Below, one piece after another: positions 28,425 through 39,095 of a stretch of 64,000 nt of DNA. A model generated the notes under the pieces. That model was not told the origin of the DNA and ran no database searches. It worked only from the letters and a program-made list of their open reading frames with translations. A program made the translations under genes and the position numbers. The DNA is from an uncultured SAR86 cluster bacterium (GTDB lineage: Bacteria > Pseudomonadota > Gammaproteobacteria > Magnimaribacterales > AG-339-G14). The stretch spans positions 1-64,000 of the forward strand of contig CACJNS010000003.1 in NCBI GenBank assembly GCA_902594855.1, in the 5' to 3' direction. Every line of letters starts with the position of its first letter. Positions within the stretch are counted from its first letter, which is position 1.

Positions 28425-29018
28425 TCAAAAAAGTTTATTGATAACTAATTGAAGAATTTTGTCAGGCTCTTGTTCAGCATCTACGGTTATGAACCTATCA
28501 GGATTATCGCCTGCCGCATCTAAGAAACTTTTCCTTAACCTTTCATGGAAATCTATATTCTCTGATTCAAATCTATCAAGTTCATTTCTCGTAGAGGCTC
28601 TTTTCAAACCTACTTCCGGACTAAGATCTAACAGAATAGTTCTGTCAGGTAACATTATTTCTGTTTGACTGACTAAATTATCAATGATGCTTTTGGAGAT
28701 ACCTCTGCCAGCACCTTGGTAGGCATAAGTTGAATCAATATAGCGATCTGTAATGACAATTTTTCCTTCTTCTAGAGATGGCTTTATTACCTTATCTAGA
28801 TGGTCCAATCTATCAGAGAACATTAGTAAAAGTTCTGTTAAAGGACTAATTTGTTGCTTTTTATCTAGAAGGATTGAGCGAAGAATTTTCCCTATTGAGG
28901 TACTGCCTGGCTCCTTAGTGATTACGTAGTCAATATTTCTTTCATGAAGGTGCTGACCTAGACCATTTACTAGAGTTGATTTTCCACATCCTTCAATACC
29001 TTCTACGCTAATAAACAT
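28425..29018 (-). CDS. tmk: Thymidylate kinase
   Basis: FISVEGIEGCGKSTLV, TKEPGST, DRYIDSTYAYQGAGRG. Confidence 0.95.
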   Translation of the reverse strand: MFISVEGIEGCGKSTLVNGLGQHLHERNIDYVITKEPGSTSIGKILRSILLDKKQQISPLTELLLMFSDRLDHLDKVIKPSLEEGKIVITDRYIDSTYAYQGAGRGISKSIIDNLVSQTEIMLPDRTILLDLSPEVGLKRASTRNELDRFESENIDFHERLRKSFLDAAGDNPDRFITVDAEQEPDKILQLVINKLF

Positions 29019-29049
29019 TCAGTAAAGTTTATCAAACTAGATGATGTTT

Positions 29050-29979
29050 CTATTGATATTTTTTTATAGCTTCTTTGTGCTCATCGTATGTTTCAGAAAA
29101 ATGATGAGTACATCTATCTTTTGCCACGAAGTATAGAAAGCTATGAATATCGGGGTTTGATGCTGCCCTTATAGCTGATTCAGATGGATTTGATATCGGC
29201 ATGGGAGGTAATCCTTTATTTGTATATGTATTGAAAGGAGTATCTTTTCTTAAATGATGCTTTTTAATATCTCCATCAAAGTCCTCAATGCCATAAATAA
29301 CCGAAGAATCAATTTGCAAAGGCATATTTAAACGCAGCCTGTTATAAATAACGCCTGCTACTTTTTTATGTTCATTAGGACATGCCTCTTTTTCTAATAA
29401 AGATGCTAGAACTAAAAGTTCCTGAGGTTCTTGCAAAGAAACGTAAGGAGTTCTTGAATTCCAGTATTTTTCTAGAAGACCGTCTTGAGTAAGAATCGCT
29501 TCTAAAAAGACATCTTCACTATTTTCAACGCTTGAGTAGTAGTAGGTATTTGGATGGAATCTCCCTTCAAGAGCGTGGATGTTTGTTCTATCAAATTTAA
29601 TTCCATTGATTTTCAAGGAAACTGGTAAGTTCGATCTATCAAGTATTGAACTAATAGTGGATCCTTCAGGGATTCTATATTTTCGATAATGGGTATCTGA
29701 TGAAATTATTTTTGTTAAAACAGAGAGAAGATTCTCATGTTTTCTAATTAAATAATCTCCGTAAGTGATATTTTTGTCTAACGATGTGTATTTAAGGATA
29801 ACCGAAACAAATGAGGGAATGGTTATATCTATATTTTCTAAGTTATCAACAATCCTAGGGTAAGAATCTCCTCTTTTAATTTCAAAAATTAAATCCTCTT
29901 TGATTTCAGACGGTTTTATAAATAGAAATAGGCTGAATAAAATATTTATGAAGCAAACTGTAAGTAAAAGTCTTATCAC
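29050..29979 (-). CDS. mltG: Endolytic transglycosylase MltG
   Basis: ASLLEKEACPNEHKKVAGVIYNRLRLNMPLQIDSSVIYG, YTNKGLPPMPISNPSESAIRAA. Confidence 0.93.
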   Translation of the reverse strand: MIRLLLTVCFINILFSLFLFIKPSEIKEDLIFEIKRGDSYPRIVDNLENIDITIPSFVSVILKYTSLDKNITYGDYLIRKHENLLSVLTKIISSDTHYRKYRIPEGSTISSILDRSNLPVSLKINGIKFDRTNIHALEGRFHPNTYYYSSVENSEDVFLEAILTQDGLLEKYWNSRTPYVSLQEPQELLVLASLLEKEACPNEHKKVAGVIYNRLRLNMPLQIDSSVIYGIEDFDGDIKKHHLRKDTPFNTYTNKGLPPMPISNPSESAIRAASNPDIHSFLYFVAKDRCTHHFSETYDEHKEAIKKYQ

Positions 29980-31224
29980 CTAGATTTTTGAGAACACCAA
30001 AGATGCGTTCGTTCCACCAAAACCAAATGAATTGTTTAGAACACAGTTAATTTCTTTTTCTTGAGATTCATTAGCAACATAGTTAAGTTTTGGAGCATCT
30101 CCATCAAGATTATCAAGATTTATGGTTGGAGGGAGACGATTATCTCTGAGACTTAGAATGGAAAAAATTGATTCAATTGCACCCGCTGCTCCTAAAAGAT
30201 GACCAGTCATGGACTTTGTAGATGAAACAGCTATATGTTCTTGAGAAGTAGAAAAAATATCAGCTATCGCGTTTGCTTCAATGATATCTCCTAAGGGTGT
30301 AGATGTTCCATGAGCATTGATATAGTCAATTTTAGAGCTATCTAGATCTGCATCCTTTAATGCGGAGATCATTGCCTGTTTGGCACCCTTCCCGTCTTCA
30401 GCAGGCGCTGTCATATGAAAAGCATCAGAACTCATTCCAAATCCTGTTACTTCTGCAAAGATATTTGCAGATCTTGCTTTAGCATGCTCGTATTCTTCCA
30501 ATACTAAAATACCTGCTCCATCACCTAAAACAAAACCATCCCTATCTTTATCCCACGGTCTGCTAGCTTTAGTAGGATTTTCATTGTTAGTAGATAATGC
30601 TGTTACTGCAGAAAACCCTCCTAAACCTAGAGGGGTTATAGCCATCTCTGATCCGCCGGTAATCATGACATCGCAATCTCCGTGTGAAATCGACCTTGCT
30701 GAAAATCCAATGCTGTGATTTCCACTGGAACAAGCTGTAACAATCGACAAATTAGGGCCATGCAATCCATATTCGATGGAGACTAGGCCAGAAACCATGT
30801 TTACGATTGCTCCTGGAACAAAAAATGGTGAAATCTTTCTAGGACCTCTCTTATCTAAAGTCAGAGCATTTTTTTCAATGGTATCTAAACCACCGATGCC
30901 AGATCCTATCGAGACTCCTATTCTCGAAGAATCGATGGAATTTAGCTCCAAGCCAGAATTTTCAATTGCATGTTTGGAAGCAACCAGTCCATATTGAACG
31001 AATTCATCAACTCTTCGTTTAGTCTTTACATCCAGATAATTTACATCATCAAAGTTTTCTACTGGAGCAGCAAATTTGGTTGGGTATTCTGTTACATCGA
31101 ATGCAGTAACAGTTTTAGCGCCGCTTTTACCGGCTAAAATATTTTGCCAAGTTGTCTCTAATTCATTTCCCAACGGGGAAATGATACCCATGCCTGTAAC
31201 TACAACTCTACGAGATGCGGCCAT
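29980..31224 (-). CDS. fabF: 3-oxoacyl-ACP synthase II
   Basis: VVVTGMGIISPLGN, SIVTACSSGNHSIG, ASRPWDKDRDGFVLGDGAG, INAHGTSTPLGD. Confidence 0.95.
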   Translation of the reverse strand: MAASRRVVVTGMGIISPLGNELETTWQNILAGKSGAKTVTAFDVTEYPTKFAAPVENFDDVNYLDVKTKRRVDEFVQYGLVASKHAIENSGLELNSIDSSRIGVSIGSGIGGLDTIEKNALTLDKRGPRKISPFFVPGAIVNMVSGLVSIEYGLHGPNLSIVTACSSGNHSIGFSARSISHGDCDVMITGGSEMAITPLGLGGFSAVTALSTNNENPTKASRPWDKDRDGFVLGDGAGILVLEEYEHAKARSANIFAEVTGFGMSSDAFHMTAPAEDGKGAKQAMISALKDADLDSSKIDYINAHGTSTPLGDIIEANAIADIFSTSQEHIAVSSTKSMTGHLLGAAGAIESIFSILSLRDNRLPPTINLDNLDGDAPKLNYVANESQEKEINCVLNNSFGFGGTNASLVFSKI

Positions 31225-31242
31225 GAGAGTATGTGAATGGAA

Positions 31243-31476
31243 TTAAGATGCAGATTCTATGTAATTGATAGCATCTTGAACAGTTGCTATTTTCTCAGCT
31301 TCTTCATCAGGAATCTCAATTTCAAATTCCTCTTCAAAAGCCATTACAAGTTCAACAGTATCAAGTGAGTCTGCTCCCAAATCGTCTATAAACGAAGCTG
31401 TTGTAGTAACTTCTTCTTCACTTACGCCTAATTGTTCGCAAACAATTCTCTGTACTCTTTCTTGTGTGCTGCTCAT
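31243..31476 (-). CDS. acpP: Acyl carrier protein
   Basis: [21 protein letters not shown]. Confidence 0.97.
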   Translation of the reverse strand: MSSTQERVQRIVCEQLGVSEEEVTTTASFIDDLGADSLDTVELVMAFEEEFEIEIPDEEAEKIATVQDAINYIESAS

Positions 31477-31553
31477 AAATACCTCGTTAAGGTTAAAAAG
31501 TTGTCGAATTATATACCTAGAAGATAAGTTTTTTAATTTTTTTTATACATAAC

Positions 31554-32288
31554 CTACATATAAAGTCCACCATTTATATGAATGGTCTGACCAGTAATGT
31601 AATTAGCTTCTTCTGAAGATAGAAAATAAATTAAATCAGCTACATCTTCGGGAGAACCAAGCCTTCCCAGAGGAATTTGGTCTGACATAAACTTTAAAGT
31701 ATCTTCATCCATACCTTTGATCATATCTGTCTCTATGAAACCTGGTGCAACGCAATTAACAGTTATATTCCTCGGTGCCAGTTCCCTGGCTAAAGACCTT
31801 GAAAATGCTTCTAAACCTGATTTTGCAGCTGCGTAATTAGCTTGCCCCTTATTTCCAATGGCAGCCGAAGTAGATGAGATATTAATAATTCTTCCAGATT
31901 TATTTTTCACCATTTTTTTGGAAAAAAATTTAAGTAATGAGAAAACAGAACTAAGATGAACCTGAATTACCTCATCCCACTCTGCATCTTTCATCCTCAG
32001 AAAAATATTATCTCTTGTTATCCCGGCATTATTAACGACAATCTCTGGATTGATATCTTTCTCCTTCAAAGTATCAAATAAATTTTCAATTGATTGCTTA
32101 TCAGAGAGATCAAGTTTAATTCCAAAGCCTTCTCCAGATAATTCGGATAAAAATCCATCTATAACATTAACGCCTTCCTCAGAAGTAGCCGTTCCGATCA
32201 CAGGAAACCCTTTGGAAGAAAATAACTTTAGTATGCTTTGACCAATGCCTCTCGAAGCACCAGATACAAAAACATATTGAGAATTCAA
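31554..32288 (-). CDS. fabG: 3-oxoacyl-ACP reductase
   Basis: SDR motifs SGASRGIG, NNAG, YxxxK (NYAAAKSG); next to acpP. Confidence 0.93.
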   Translation of the reverse strand: MNSQYVFVSGASRGIGQSILKLFSSKGFPVIGTATSEEGVNVIDGFLSELSGEGFGIKLDLSDKQSIENLFDTLKEKDINPEIVVNNAGITRDNIFLRMKDAEWDEVIQVHLSSVFSLLKFFSKKMVKNKSGRIINISSTSAAIGNKGQANYAAAKSGLEAFSRSLARELAPRNITVNCVAPGFIETDMIKGMDEDTLKFMSDQIPLGRLGSPEDVADLIYFLSSEEANYITGQTIHINGGLYM

Positions 32289-32295
32289 AACTTAA

Positions 32296-32505
32296 TTATT
32301 CTGGAGTATTTTGTTCTTCAGTGTCTTCTTTGATTTTTACTTCCATTACCTTCTTGCCTTTGTAAAAACCATCTGAAGTCATGACATGACGCTGATGACG
32401 CTCTCCTGTAACCTGATCGGTAGATAAGGTTGTGTTTTTTAGAGCATTATGGGACCTACGTGCTCCTCTTCTTGCTCTAGATACTTTACTTTTTTGTACT
32501 GCCAT
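32296..32505 (-). CDS. rpmF: 50S ribosomal protein L32
   Basis: MAVQKSKVSRARRGARRSHNAL, TGERHQRHVMTSDGFYKGKKV. Confidence 0.95.
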   Translation of the reverse strand: MAVQKSKVSRARRGARRSHNALKNTTLSTDQVTGERHQRHVMTSDGFYKGKKVMEVKIKEDTEEQNTPE

Positions 32506-32545
32506 AATTAAAAGAATGCGATTCTAGATGAAATTTCGTTTCTCA

Positions 32546-33457
32546 TCAAACTTCAAAAGGTTGAAAAAAAGAATTTGGTACTTTGCTGGTGATTTTCAGA
32601 TCCTTCTCTAAAATCTCCAAGCTTGAACAATGTAGATACATTCTTTTCTCCATGTCACTGTTTAAGGTCATTGAAGAATATTTTAAATCTCCTACTATAG
32701 GAAAACCACTGGCACTAGTATGCACTCTAATTTGATGAGTTCTACCTGTCTCTAAGGAGCATTCTAGTAAAGAAAAGTATTGATTAGATTTAATCAATTT
32801 AAAGTTTGTTGCTGAATATTTTCCATCTTCAGAAACAATGGTCTTTTTTAAATTTTCGTTCTTATTGACTTTCAATGGCAGTCTTATGTTATTAAGTTTC
32901 TTTGGCCAAGAGCCATGAATTAAGCAATGATATTTTTTAATTATTTGATTGGATCTAATAAACGAATTGTAAAGACGAGTGCTTTGTTTATTCTTAGCTA
33001 CTATGATGCAGCCGGATGTTGCTTTATCTAACCTGTGAACAAGTTGAGCGTCTCTATAATCCTTTCCAAAATTTCTGACAATTTCAATTAATCCAATACT
33101 TACTCTCGAGCCTCCGTGAACGGCTAAATTATGCTTTTTGTTAATTGCTAATATTTCTCCATCCTCATATATTACTTGTCCCTTAATTTCCTCTATAAGT
33201 CCTTTTTCCGGAGAACTTTGATTAAATTTTGTATTCAAAAATAAGGGGGGAATTCTTATTTTATCGCCTAAGGAAAGTTTAAAATGAGGTTTTACTCTGG
33301 AGCCGTTTATTCTGACCTCTCCTTTTCTAATAATTGAATAAATTTTTGATTTAGGTAAATCTTTGAATTTTCCTAACAAAAAATTATCTACTCTTTGATT
33401 TAATGAATTTGTGCCAATTTCTTCAATGGAAACTTTTGTATAGCTATCTTCTGTCAA
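32546..33457 (-). CDS. rluC: 23S rRNA pseudouridine synthase RluC-type
   Basis: S4-like N-terminus, VHRLDKATSGCIIVAKN catalytic Asp motif, TGRTHQIRVH; divergent from rne. Confidence 0.9.
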   Translation of the reverse strand: MTEDSYTKVSIEEIGTNSLNQRVDNFLLGKFKDLPKSKIYSIIRKGEVRINGSRVKPHFKLSLGDKIRIPPLFLNTKFNQSSPEKGLIEEIKGQVIYEDGEILAINKKHNLAVHGGSRVSIGLIEIVRNFGKDYRDAQLVHRLDKATSGCIIVAKNKQSTRLYNSFIRSNQIIKKYHCLIHGSWPKKLNNIRLPLKVNKNENLKKTIVSEDGKYSATNFKLIKSNQYFSLLECSLETGRTHQIRVHTSASGFPIVGDLKYSSMTLNSDMEKRMYLHCSSLEILEKDLKITSKVPNSFFQPFEV

Positions 33458-33641
33458 TTTCTTAAGCGGAATTGTTTTTAAATATCCTATTAATGTGGTA
33501 GTTTAGCTTCTTTTTTAGGAGATAAAACATAGCAATTTTGCTCTTTATCTTTATTTTTAATCTCCTAAACGTATAAATTATTCAAAGATAAAGAATTATT
33601 TGCATGTTAAATAATAGAGTTTTATAAGAACAATTAATATT

Positions 33642-33699
33642 TTTTCAGGTCAGTAGGCGTAAATCCTGAAAATCTCACATTTTTGAAGTCATTACTGAC
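33642..33699 (+). promoter_or_regulatory. Candidate structured rne 5'-UTR element (interleaved stems)
   Basis: TTTTCAGG(33642-33649)/CCTGAAAA(33665-33672) interleaved with TCAGTA(33650-33655)/TACTGA(33693-33698). Confidence 0.5.
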
Positions 33700-33736
33700 T
33701 CTTAATTACTTATAAAACATTTTTTTCGAGGTACTT

Positions 33737-35794
33737 ATGAAAAGAATGTTAATTAATGCTACTCAACCGGAAGAGCTTCGCGTTGCTATGACTAGAGGAG
33801 ATTCCCTCTATGATTTAGATATTGAAAACATCAATGAAGTAAGAAGGAAGGGAAATATCTACAAAGGTATTGTTACCAGAGTGGAACCAAGTTTAGGGGC
33901 TGCATTTATCAATTTTGGTGCTGATAGACACGGTTTTCTGCCTTTTAAGGAGGTTGCACCCCAATTTTATCCAAAAGACAAAAAAGGAAGATTATCCATA
34001 ACCGATTGTCTATCTAAAAATCAAGAAATTATCGTTCAAGTTGAAAAAGAAGAACGCGGAAACAAAGGTGCTGCATTAACTACTTTTGTCAGTTTGGCAG
34101 GAAGATTTTTAGTTTTAATGCCGAACAACCCAAAAGCTCAAGGCATCTCTAGAAGATTAAACCCTTCTGAGAGAGATACTTTGAAACAAAAAGTTTCTGC
34201 TCTGAACATTCCTGAAGAAATGGGGATAATTGTAAGGACTGCTGGGGAAGGAAAAGAATTGACTGAATTAGAATGGGACTTAGATTATTTATTGAAAGTC
34301 TGGGATGCAATTTTAGAAGCAAATCTTCAAAAAAATGGTCCTTTCTTAATTTACAAAGAAAGTGATGTAATCATTAGATCTCTCCGAGATTATGTTAGGG
34401 AAGACGTTGATGAAGTTTGGATAGATACTCAAGAAGCATATGACCAAGCCATAGAGTTTGTAGACAGAGTTATGCCAGAACAATCAAATATCATAAAAAG
34501 ATATGAAAACAGTCTGCCTCTTTTCACTCGATATCAAATTGAATCTCAAATAGAGACTGCTTATCAAAGAGAAGTAAAACTTGAGTCAGGTGGATCAATA
34601 GTCATTGATGATGCAGAAGCCTTAGTAGCGATAGACATAAATTCATCAAAAGCAACTTCAGGCAAAGATATTGAAGAAACTGCTACGCATACAAATCTTG
34701 AAGCAGCAAGAGAAATATCCAGGCAGTTGAGACTTAGAGATATTGGCGGTCTGGTAGTTATTGATTTTATTGACATGATGAATCTCGAAAATAAAAGAAA
34801 AGTGGAAGATGAAATGCGAAATTCTCTCTCAGCGGATAGAGCGAGAGTACAAATCGGCAGAATTTCAAGATTTGGTCTTCTTGAACTCTCTAGACAAAGA
34901 CTGAGATCTTCTTTGAAGGAAAGATGGACACAAGATATTAATACCCTCTCAACCGCTGTATTAAGATTAATCGAAGAGGAAAGTAGTAAAGAAAATACAG
35001 GAGAAGTGAGAGCGATCGTATCGCCATCAATGTCTGCTCTTCTTTTGAATGAGAGAAGAATCAGACTTAACGATATCGAAGCTAGAGCTAACTTAAAAGT
35101 AACTGTTATAGCTGACCCCATTCGTCCAGATACAAGATTTGAAGTTGTAAGATTAAAAGATGGGGAAATAATTGAAGAGGAAACAAGTTCTCACATACAA
35201 GAACAATTAGAGAAAGATTCAATCAGTTCTCCTGTTGCAAGAAAGGAGGAAAAAGCTGCTGTTAATCTGATGCCATCCTCTAGACCTAAAACTGGTTTGA
35301 TATCTAAATTGATGAATCTGTTTAAAAGTAGCAAACCTAAAGGAAAGAAAAAACCAAAAAATATAAGAAAACGAAATCCTAGAAAAGCTCAAAATAAAAA
35401 ACATCAGCCTAAACAGGATGCTAGAAGGAATTCTAATCAAAAGAGAAAACCGTCTAATCAAAAAAGGGATCAAGTTAAATCTAAGACAACCGCAAAAAAA
35501 GATTCAGTAAATGAAGCACCAAAGAAAAAAATCTCAAAACCAAAAAAAGATAATAAACCCGTTGCAAAAAAAGATTCTGAGGCAAAACTTCAAGCTGGTG
35601 CTGCTGTAGGTAAAGTTAAAGAAACTAACAAGGAATCAAAATCTGAAATTAGTAAAAAAGCTACTAAACCAGTGAAATTATCTAGACCTAAGAAAGTTGA
35701 AGAACCCAAAAAGGTTGAAAAAGAGGAATCAGTTTTAGATCAGAAACAACATGCCGGCGATATTAGAGCCTCTAACGATCCAAGAAATAAATAA
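33737..35794 (+). CDS. rne: Ribonuclease E
   Basis: MKRMLINATQPEELRVAM, S1 domain, DINSSKATSGKDIEETATHTNLEAAREI, FIDMMN, Lys-rich C-terminal extension. Confidence 0.95.
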   Translation: MKRMLINATQPEELRVAMTRGDSLYDLDIENINEVRRKGNIYKGIVTRVEPSLGAAFINFGADRHGFLPFKEVAPQFYPKDKKGRLSITDCLSKNQEIIVQVEKEERGNKGAALTTFVSLAGRFLVLMPNNPKAQGISRRLNPSERDTLKQKVSALNIPEEMGIIVRTAGEGKELTELEWDLDYLLKVWDAILEANLQKNGPFLIYKESDVIIRSLRDYVREDVDEVWIDTQEAYDQAIEFVDRVMPEQSNIIKRYENSLPLFTRYQIESQIETAYQREVKLESGGSIVIDDAEALVAIDINSSKATSGKDIEETATHTNLEAAREISRQLRLRDIGGLVVIDFIDMMNLENKRKVEDEMRNSLSADRARVQIGRISRFGLLELSRQRLRSSLKERWTQDINTLSTAVLRLIEEESSKENTGEVRAIVSPSMSALLLNERRIRLNDIEARANLKVTVIADPIRPDTRFEVVRLKDGEIIEEETSSHIQEQLEKDSISSPVARKEEKAAVNLMPSSRPKTGLISKLMNLFKSSKPKGKKKPKNIRKRNPRKAQNKKHQPKQDARRNSNQKRKPSNQKRDQVKSKTTAKKDSVNEAPKKKISKPKKDNKPVAKKDSEAKLQAGAAVGKVKETNKESKSEISKKATKPVKLSRPKKVEEPKKVEKEESVLDQKQHAGDIRASNDPRNK

Positions 35795-35795
35795 T

Positions 35796-36617
35796 CTATT
35801 TAAGACTATTCAAGTAATGTTGAATTAAATCTCCTGAAATAGATACGCCTGGTGGAGGTGTATTAGGTAAATTATCAACTTCAAACCATTGAGCATCATC
35901 TATCTCATCGTTGTCTGGGGTTATTTCTCCAGATTTGTATTCAGCAAAATATCCAAGCATTAATTGACCTGGGAAAGGCCAAGACTGACTTTGAAAATAT
36001 TTAATATTGTGAACCTCTATTCCAACTTCTTCTTTTACTTCTCTCATTAAACAAGCTTCGGCACTTTCTCCAGCCTCAATAAAACCAGCAATAGTGCTGT
36101 AAAGATTCACTGGAAAATTTTTATTGTGAGCCAATAAGATGCTTTTATCTTTATGAATTAAGGTAATTATGCATGGAGAAATTTTTGGATAAACTAAAGG
36201 CGCATGACAATTATGACATTTCATAGCCCTTTCTCTTTCATCATGATGTAATTCTGATCCGCAAAAGCCGCAATATTTATTTGAATCTGACCAGTTAACT
36301 ATCTGAAATGCTCTAGAAATGGCTTCGAATAGACGCATATTCATCACAGGAAATAAAGCTCTTAAATCGGTAAAAGTTGTATCTGGAATCAATGTTTGTT
36401 CATTTGACACAGACACAGCATAAAGGGGTGAATCATCTAAATATCCAATAAAGTGTCTACTTTTTTCTTCTAGGCCTGACCATTTCATTTCATCCTCAGT
36501 AGCTGGTCGGACCGAAGATTCTTTTAAAAAGTGTAATAACTTTGAATTATATACAGGAAAGTACTTTGACTCTTTGGACGTATCATCTATAAAATTAGCC
36601 GGCGTAAAGATATTCAT
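35796..36617 (-). CDS. nudC: NAD+ diphosphatase (NUDIX) NudC
   Basis: Zinc ribbon CGFCG...CHNC; NUDIX box [24 protein letters not shown]. Confidence 0.92.
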   Translation of the reverse strand: MNIFTPANFIDDTSKESKYFPVYNSKLLHFLKESSVRPATEDEMKWSGLEEKSRHFIGYLDDSPLYAVSVSNEQTLIPDTTFTDLRALFPVMNMRLFEAISRAFQIVNWSDSNKYCGFCGSELHHDERERAMKCHNCHAPLVYPKISPCIITLIHKDKSILLAHNKNFPVNLYSTIAGFIEAGESAEACLMREVKEEVGIEVHNIKYFQSQSWPFPGQLMLGYFAEYKSGEITPDNDEIDDAQWFEVDNLPNTPPPGVSISGDLIQHYLNSLK

Positions 36618-36627
36618 ACAAAAAACT

Positions 36628-38136
36628 ATGTCCTCAGCAATTTTTAAGAACTTTCTTGGTCATGCTCCTGATTGGTATAAGCAGACCATTCTAGCCTTTT
36701 TAGTTATAAATCCAATTCTTTACTTCATTTGTATTGCAACGTCCTTGCCTGCTGGGACCATTTTAGGCTGGGTTATTCTTGCGGAATTTATTTTTACACT
36801 TGCCATGACTTTTAAATGTCACCCTCTTCCTCCTGGAGGACTGATTGCACTGCAGGCAGTTATTTTAGGGCTCACTTCAACCAGTCAAGTTTATTACGAA
36901 ATTTCTCTAAACCTTAAAGTAATTCTATTGCTTATGTTCATGGTTGCTGGAATATTTTTTATGAAGGACTTGCTTCTTTTTATTTTTACTAAGCTTTTAT
37001 TGAAAGTAAAAAACAAGACAACTGTATCTCTTCTTTTTGTCTTCGCTGCCGCTTTTTTATCAGCTTTTCTTGATGCCTTAACTGTAACAGCAGTTTTAAT
37101 ATCCGTCGCCGTTGGTTTTTATACTGTTTATCACCAAGCGGCATCTGGAAAAGATTATTTAGATGAACATGACTTAAACGATGATTCTCATCTAGACGAT
37201 AATGAATCAATTAATTTAGAAAAATTTAAACTCTTTCTTTGTAACCTACTAATGCATGGAGCCGTGGGAACAGCTCTTGGTGGCGTTTGTACTATTGTAG
37301 GAGAGCCACAAAATCTTCTTATTGCATCCATCGCCGAATGGGACTTTATAGAATTTTTTATGAGGATGGCTCCAATTTCAATGCCTGTTTTAATCGCTGG
37401 CTTGTTCACTACATTATTTTTAGAAAGATTTAAGGTTTTTGGATACGGCGCTCAACTCCCAGAAAGAGTCAGAGATATACTTCAAGCATTTGATGATGAT
37501 CAAACAGCTAACTTAACAGATCAAGTTAAAGCCAAACTTCTCGTTCAACTAATCGTTGGATTAATCCTTATGTTCTCTTTGGCATTTAGTATTGCTGCTG
37601 TTGGTCTTATAGGTTTGATGATTATTATACTTTTGACTTCATTTACAGGGATCATTGAAGAAAAAGAATTAGGAAAAGCCTTCGAGGAAGCTCTTCCTTT
37701 CACAGCCCTGCTGGTTGTTTTTTTTGCTGTGGTTGCAGTTATACACGATCAACATTTATTTAAGCCTGTTATTGATTATGTGTTTCTTCAAGCTGTGGAA
37801 CTTCAAGCGCCTCTGTTTTTTATAGCAAATGGAATTTTATCCATGATTAGTGACAATGTTTTTGTTGCTACTATTTATATCAACGAAATTAAAGCTGCAT
37901 TAGATTCTGGAGAAATCAGCAGAAATCAATTTGATGCGTTAGCTGTTGCGATAAATACCGGTACAAACTTACCAAGTGTTGCTACTCCAAACGGACAAGC
38001 AGCTTTTCTCTTCTTGCTAACATCATCAGTGGCTCCTCTAATTGGTCTGTCTTATTTAAGAATGGTCAAGCTGGCTCTTCCTTATACAATCGTATTGAGC
38101 TCTGTTGGATTGACAGCAATTTTTTATTACTTTTAA
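36628..38136 (+). CDS. nhaB: Na+/H+ antiporter NhaB
   Basis: [44 protein letters not shown]. The tracked start at 36574 lies inside nudC; ATG 36628 fits the family better. Confidence 0.9.
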   Translation: MSSAIFKNFLGHAPDWYKQTILAFLVINPILYFICIATSLPAGTILGWVILAEFIFTLAMTFKCHPLPPGGLIALQAVILGLTSTSQVYYEISLNLKVILLLMFMVAGIFFMKDLLLFIFTKLLLKVKNKTTVSLLFVFAAAFLSAFLDALTVTAVLISVAVGFYTVYHQAASGKDYLDEHDLNDDSHLDDNESINLEKFKLFLCNLLMHGAVGTALGGVCTIVGEPQNLLIASIAEWDFIEFFMRMAPISMPVLIAGLFTTLFLERFKVFGYGAQLPERVRDILQAFDDDQTANLTDQVKAKLLVQLIVGLILMFSLAFSIAAVGLIGLMIIILLTSFTGIIEEKELGKAFEEALPFTALLVVFFAVVAVIHDQHLFKPVIDYVFLQAVELQAPLFFIANGILSMISDNVFVATIYINEIKAALDSGEISRNQFDALAVAINTGTNLPSVATPNGQAAFLFLLTSSVAPLIGLSYLRMVKLALPYTIVLSSVGLTAIFYYF

Positions 38137-39095
38137 TGGATAGAACCTTTTGTATCGCCCCAATGATGGGAAGAACTGATACGCATTTTAGAAATCTTTG
38201 TAGGTTTGCTTCAAAACATGCTGTTTTATTCACAGAAATGGTGCATTCCAATGCCCTTTTGAAAAACAAACGAATAGATAAATATATACAAAGAACTGAT
38301 ATAGAAAATCCAGTTGTCTTCCAGCTTGGCGGTTGTGAACCAAGGGATCTCGCAGAAGCAACTAAAATAATTAATGAAAACAAATACGATGAAATTAATT
38401 TGAATGTTGGTTGTCCTAGCCCAAGGGTGAAATCAGGAGGTTTTGGAGCATTTCTCATGTACGAACCAACTAAAGTGAAAGATTGTCTTTCTGCTATGAC
38501 TGCATCTTCTGATATACCAATAACTGCAAAAATTAGATTGGGAGTAGATAATCAAGATATTGAAGAAACTTTAGATAATTTCATTGAAATCATTTTGCAA
38601 TCTGGAATAAAAACTCTATATGTGCATGCCAGAAAAGGAATGCTTGAAGGATTAAATCCAAAAGAAAATAGAAATATTCCACCTCTTAACTACGAAAGAG
38701 TCTATCGATTAAAAGAAGATTTTCCAGATATTGAAATAATACTCAACGGAGGTTTATCTAACTTTCAAGAAGATAAAGATAAATTAAAAATGATTGATGG
38801 TTTGATGTACGGAAGGTATATCTGTGAAAAACCTTATGAATTAACTAAAGTAGATAAAATTTTTTATCAATCAACAAATGAAACTGAAATTGAATCTCTT
38901 GTAATGATGATGGAAAAATATTTGATAGAAAATCAAGATTTAGGATTCTCAGGCTACTTAATTAAAAGGCATATGGTAAATTTTTTTAAAGGTTTTAGTT
39001 ATTCAAAAAAGATAAGACAAATAATTATGTCGGATAACCTAAACGTAGATGAGATAATAAAAATACTGAAGAAAAAACATTTATTAGTCGCATGA
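38136..39095 (+). CDS. dusA: tRNA-dihydrouridine(20/20a) synthase
   Basis: FCIAPMMGRTDTHFRNLCR, LNVGCPSPRVKSGGFGAFLM, YVHARKGMLEGLNPKENR. Confidence 0.93.
   Translation: MDRTFCIAPMMGRTDTHFRNLCRFASKHAVLFTEMVHSNALLKNKRIDKYIQRTDIENPVVFQLGGCEPRDLAEATKIINENKYDEINLNVGCPSPRVKSGGFGAFLMYEPTKVKDCLSAMTASSDIPITAKIRLGVDNQDIEETLDNFIEIILQSGIKTLYVHARKGMLEGLNPKENRNIPPLNYERVYRLKEDFPDIEIILNGGLSNFQEDKDKLKMIDGLMYGRYICEKPYELTKVDKIFYQSTNETEIESLVMMMEKYLIENQDLGFSGYLIKRHMVNFFKGFSYSKKIRQIIMSDNLNVDEIIKILKKKHLLVA

Noticed and set aside
34564-35121. 185-aa antisense ORF in rne
   Set aside because: Ser/Leu/Ile-rich, low-complexity translation of the reverse strand of a conserved coding region; no recognisable domain or independent signals.
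36574-36627. Tracked N-terminal extension of nhaB
   Set aside because: Lies inside nudC and does not match the NhaB family start; ATG 36628 is more likely.
38066-38458. 130-aa minus ORF across the nhaB/dusA junction
   Set aside because: Antisense to two well-supported conserved genes; composition looks like shadow coding.
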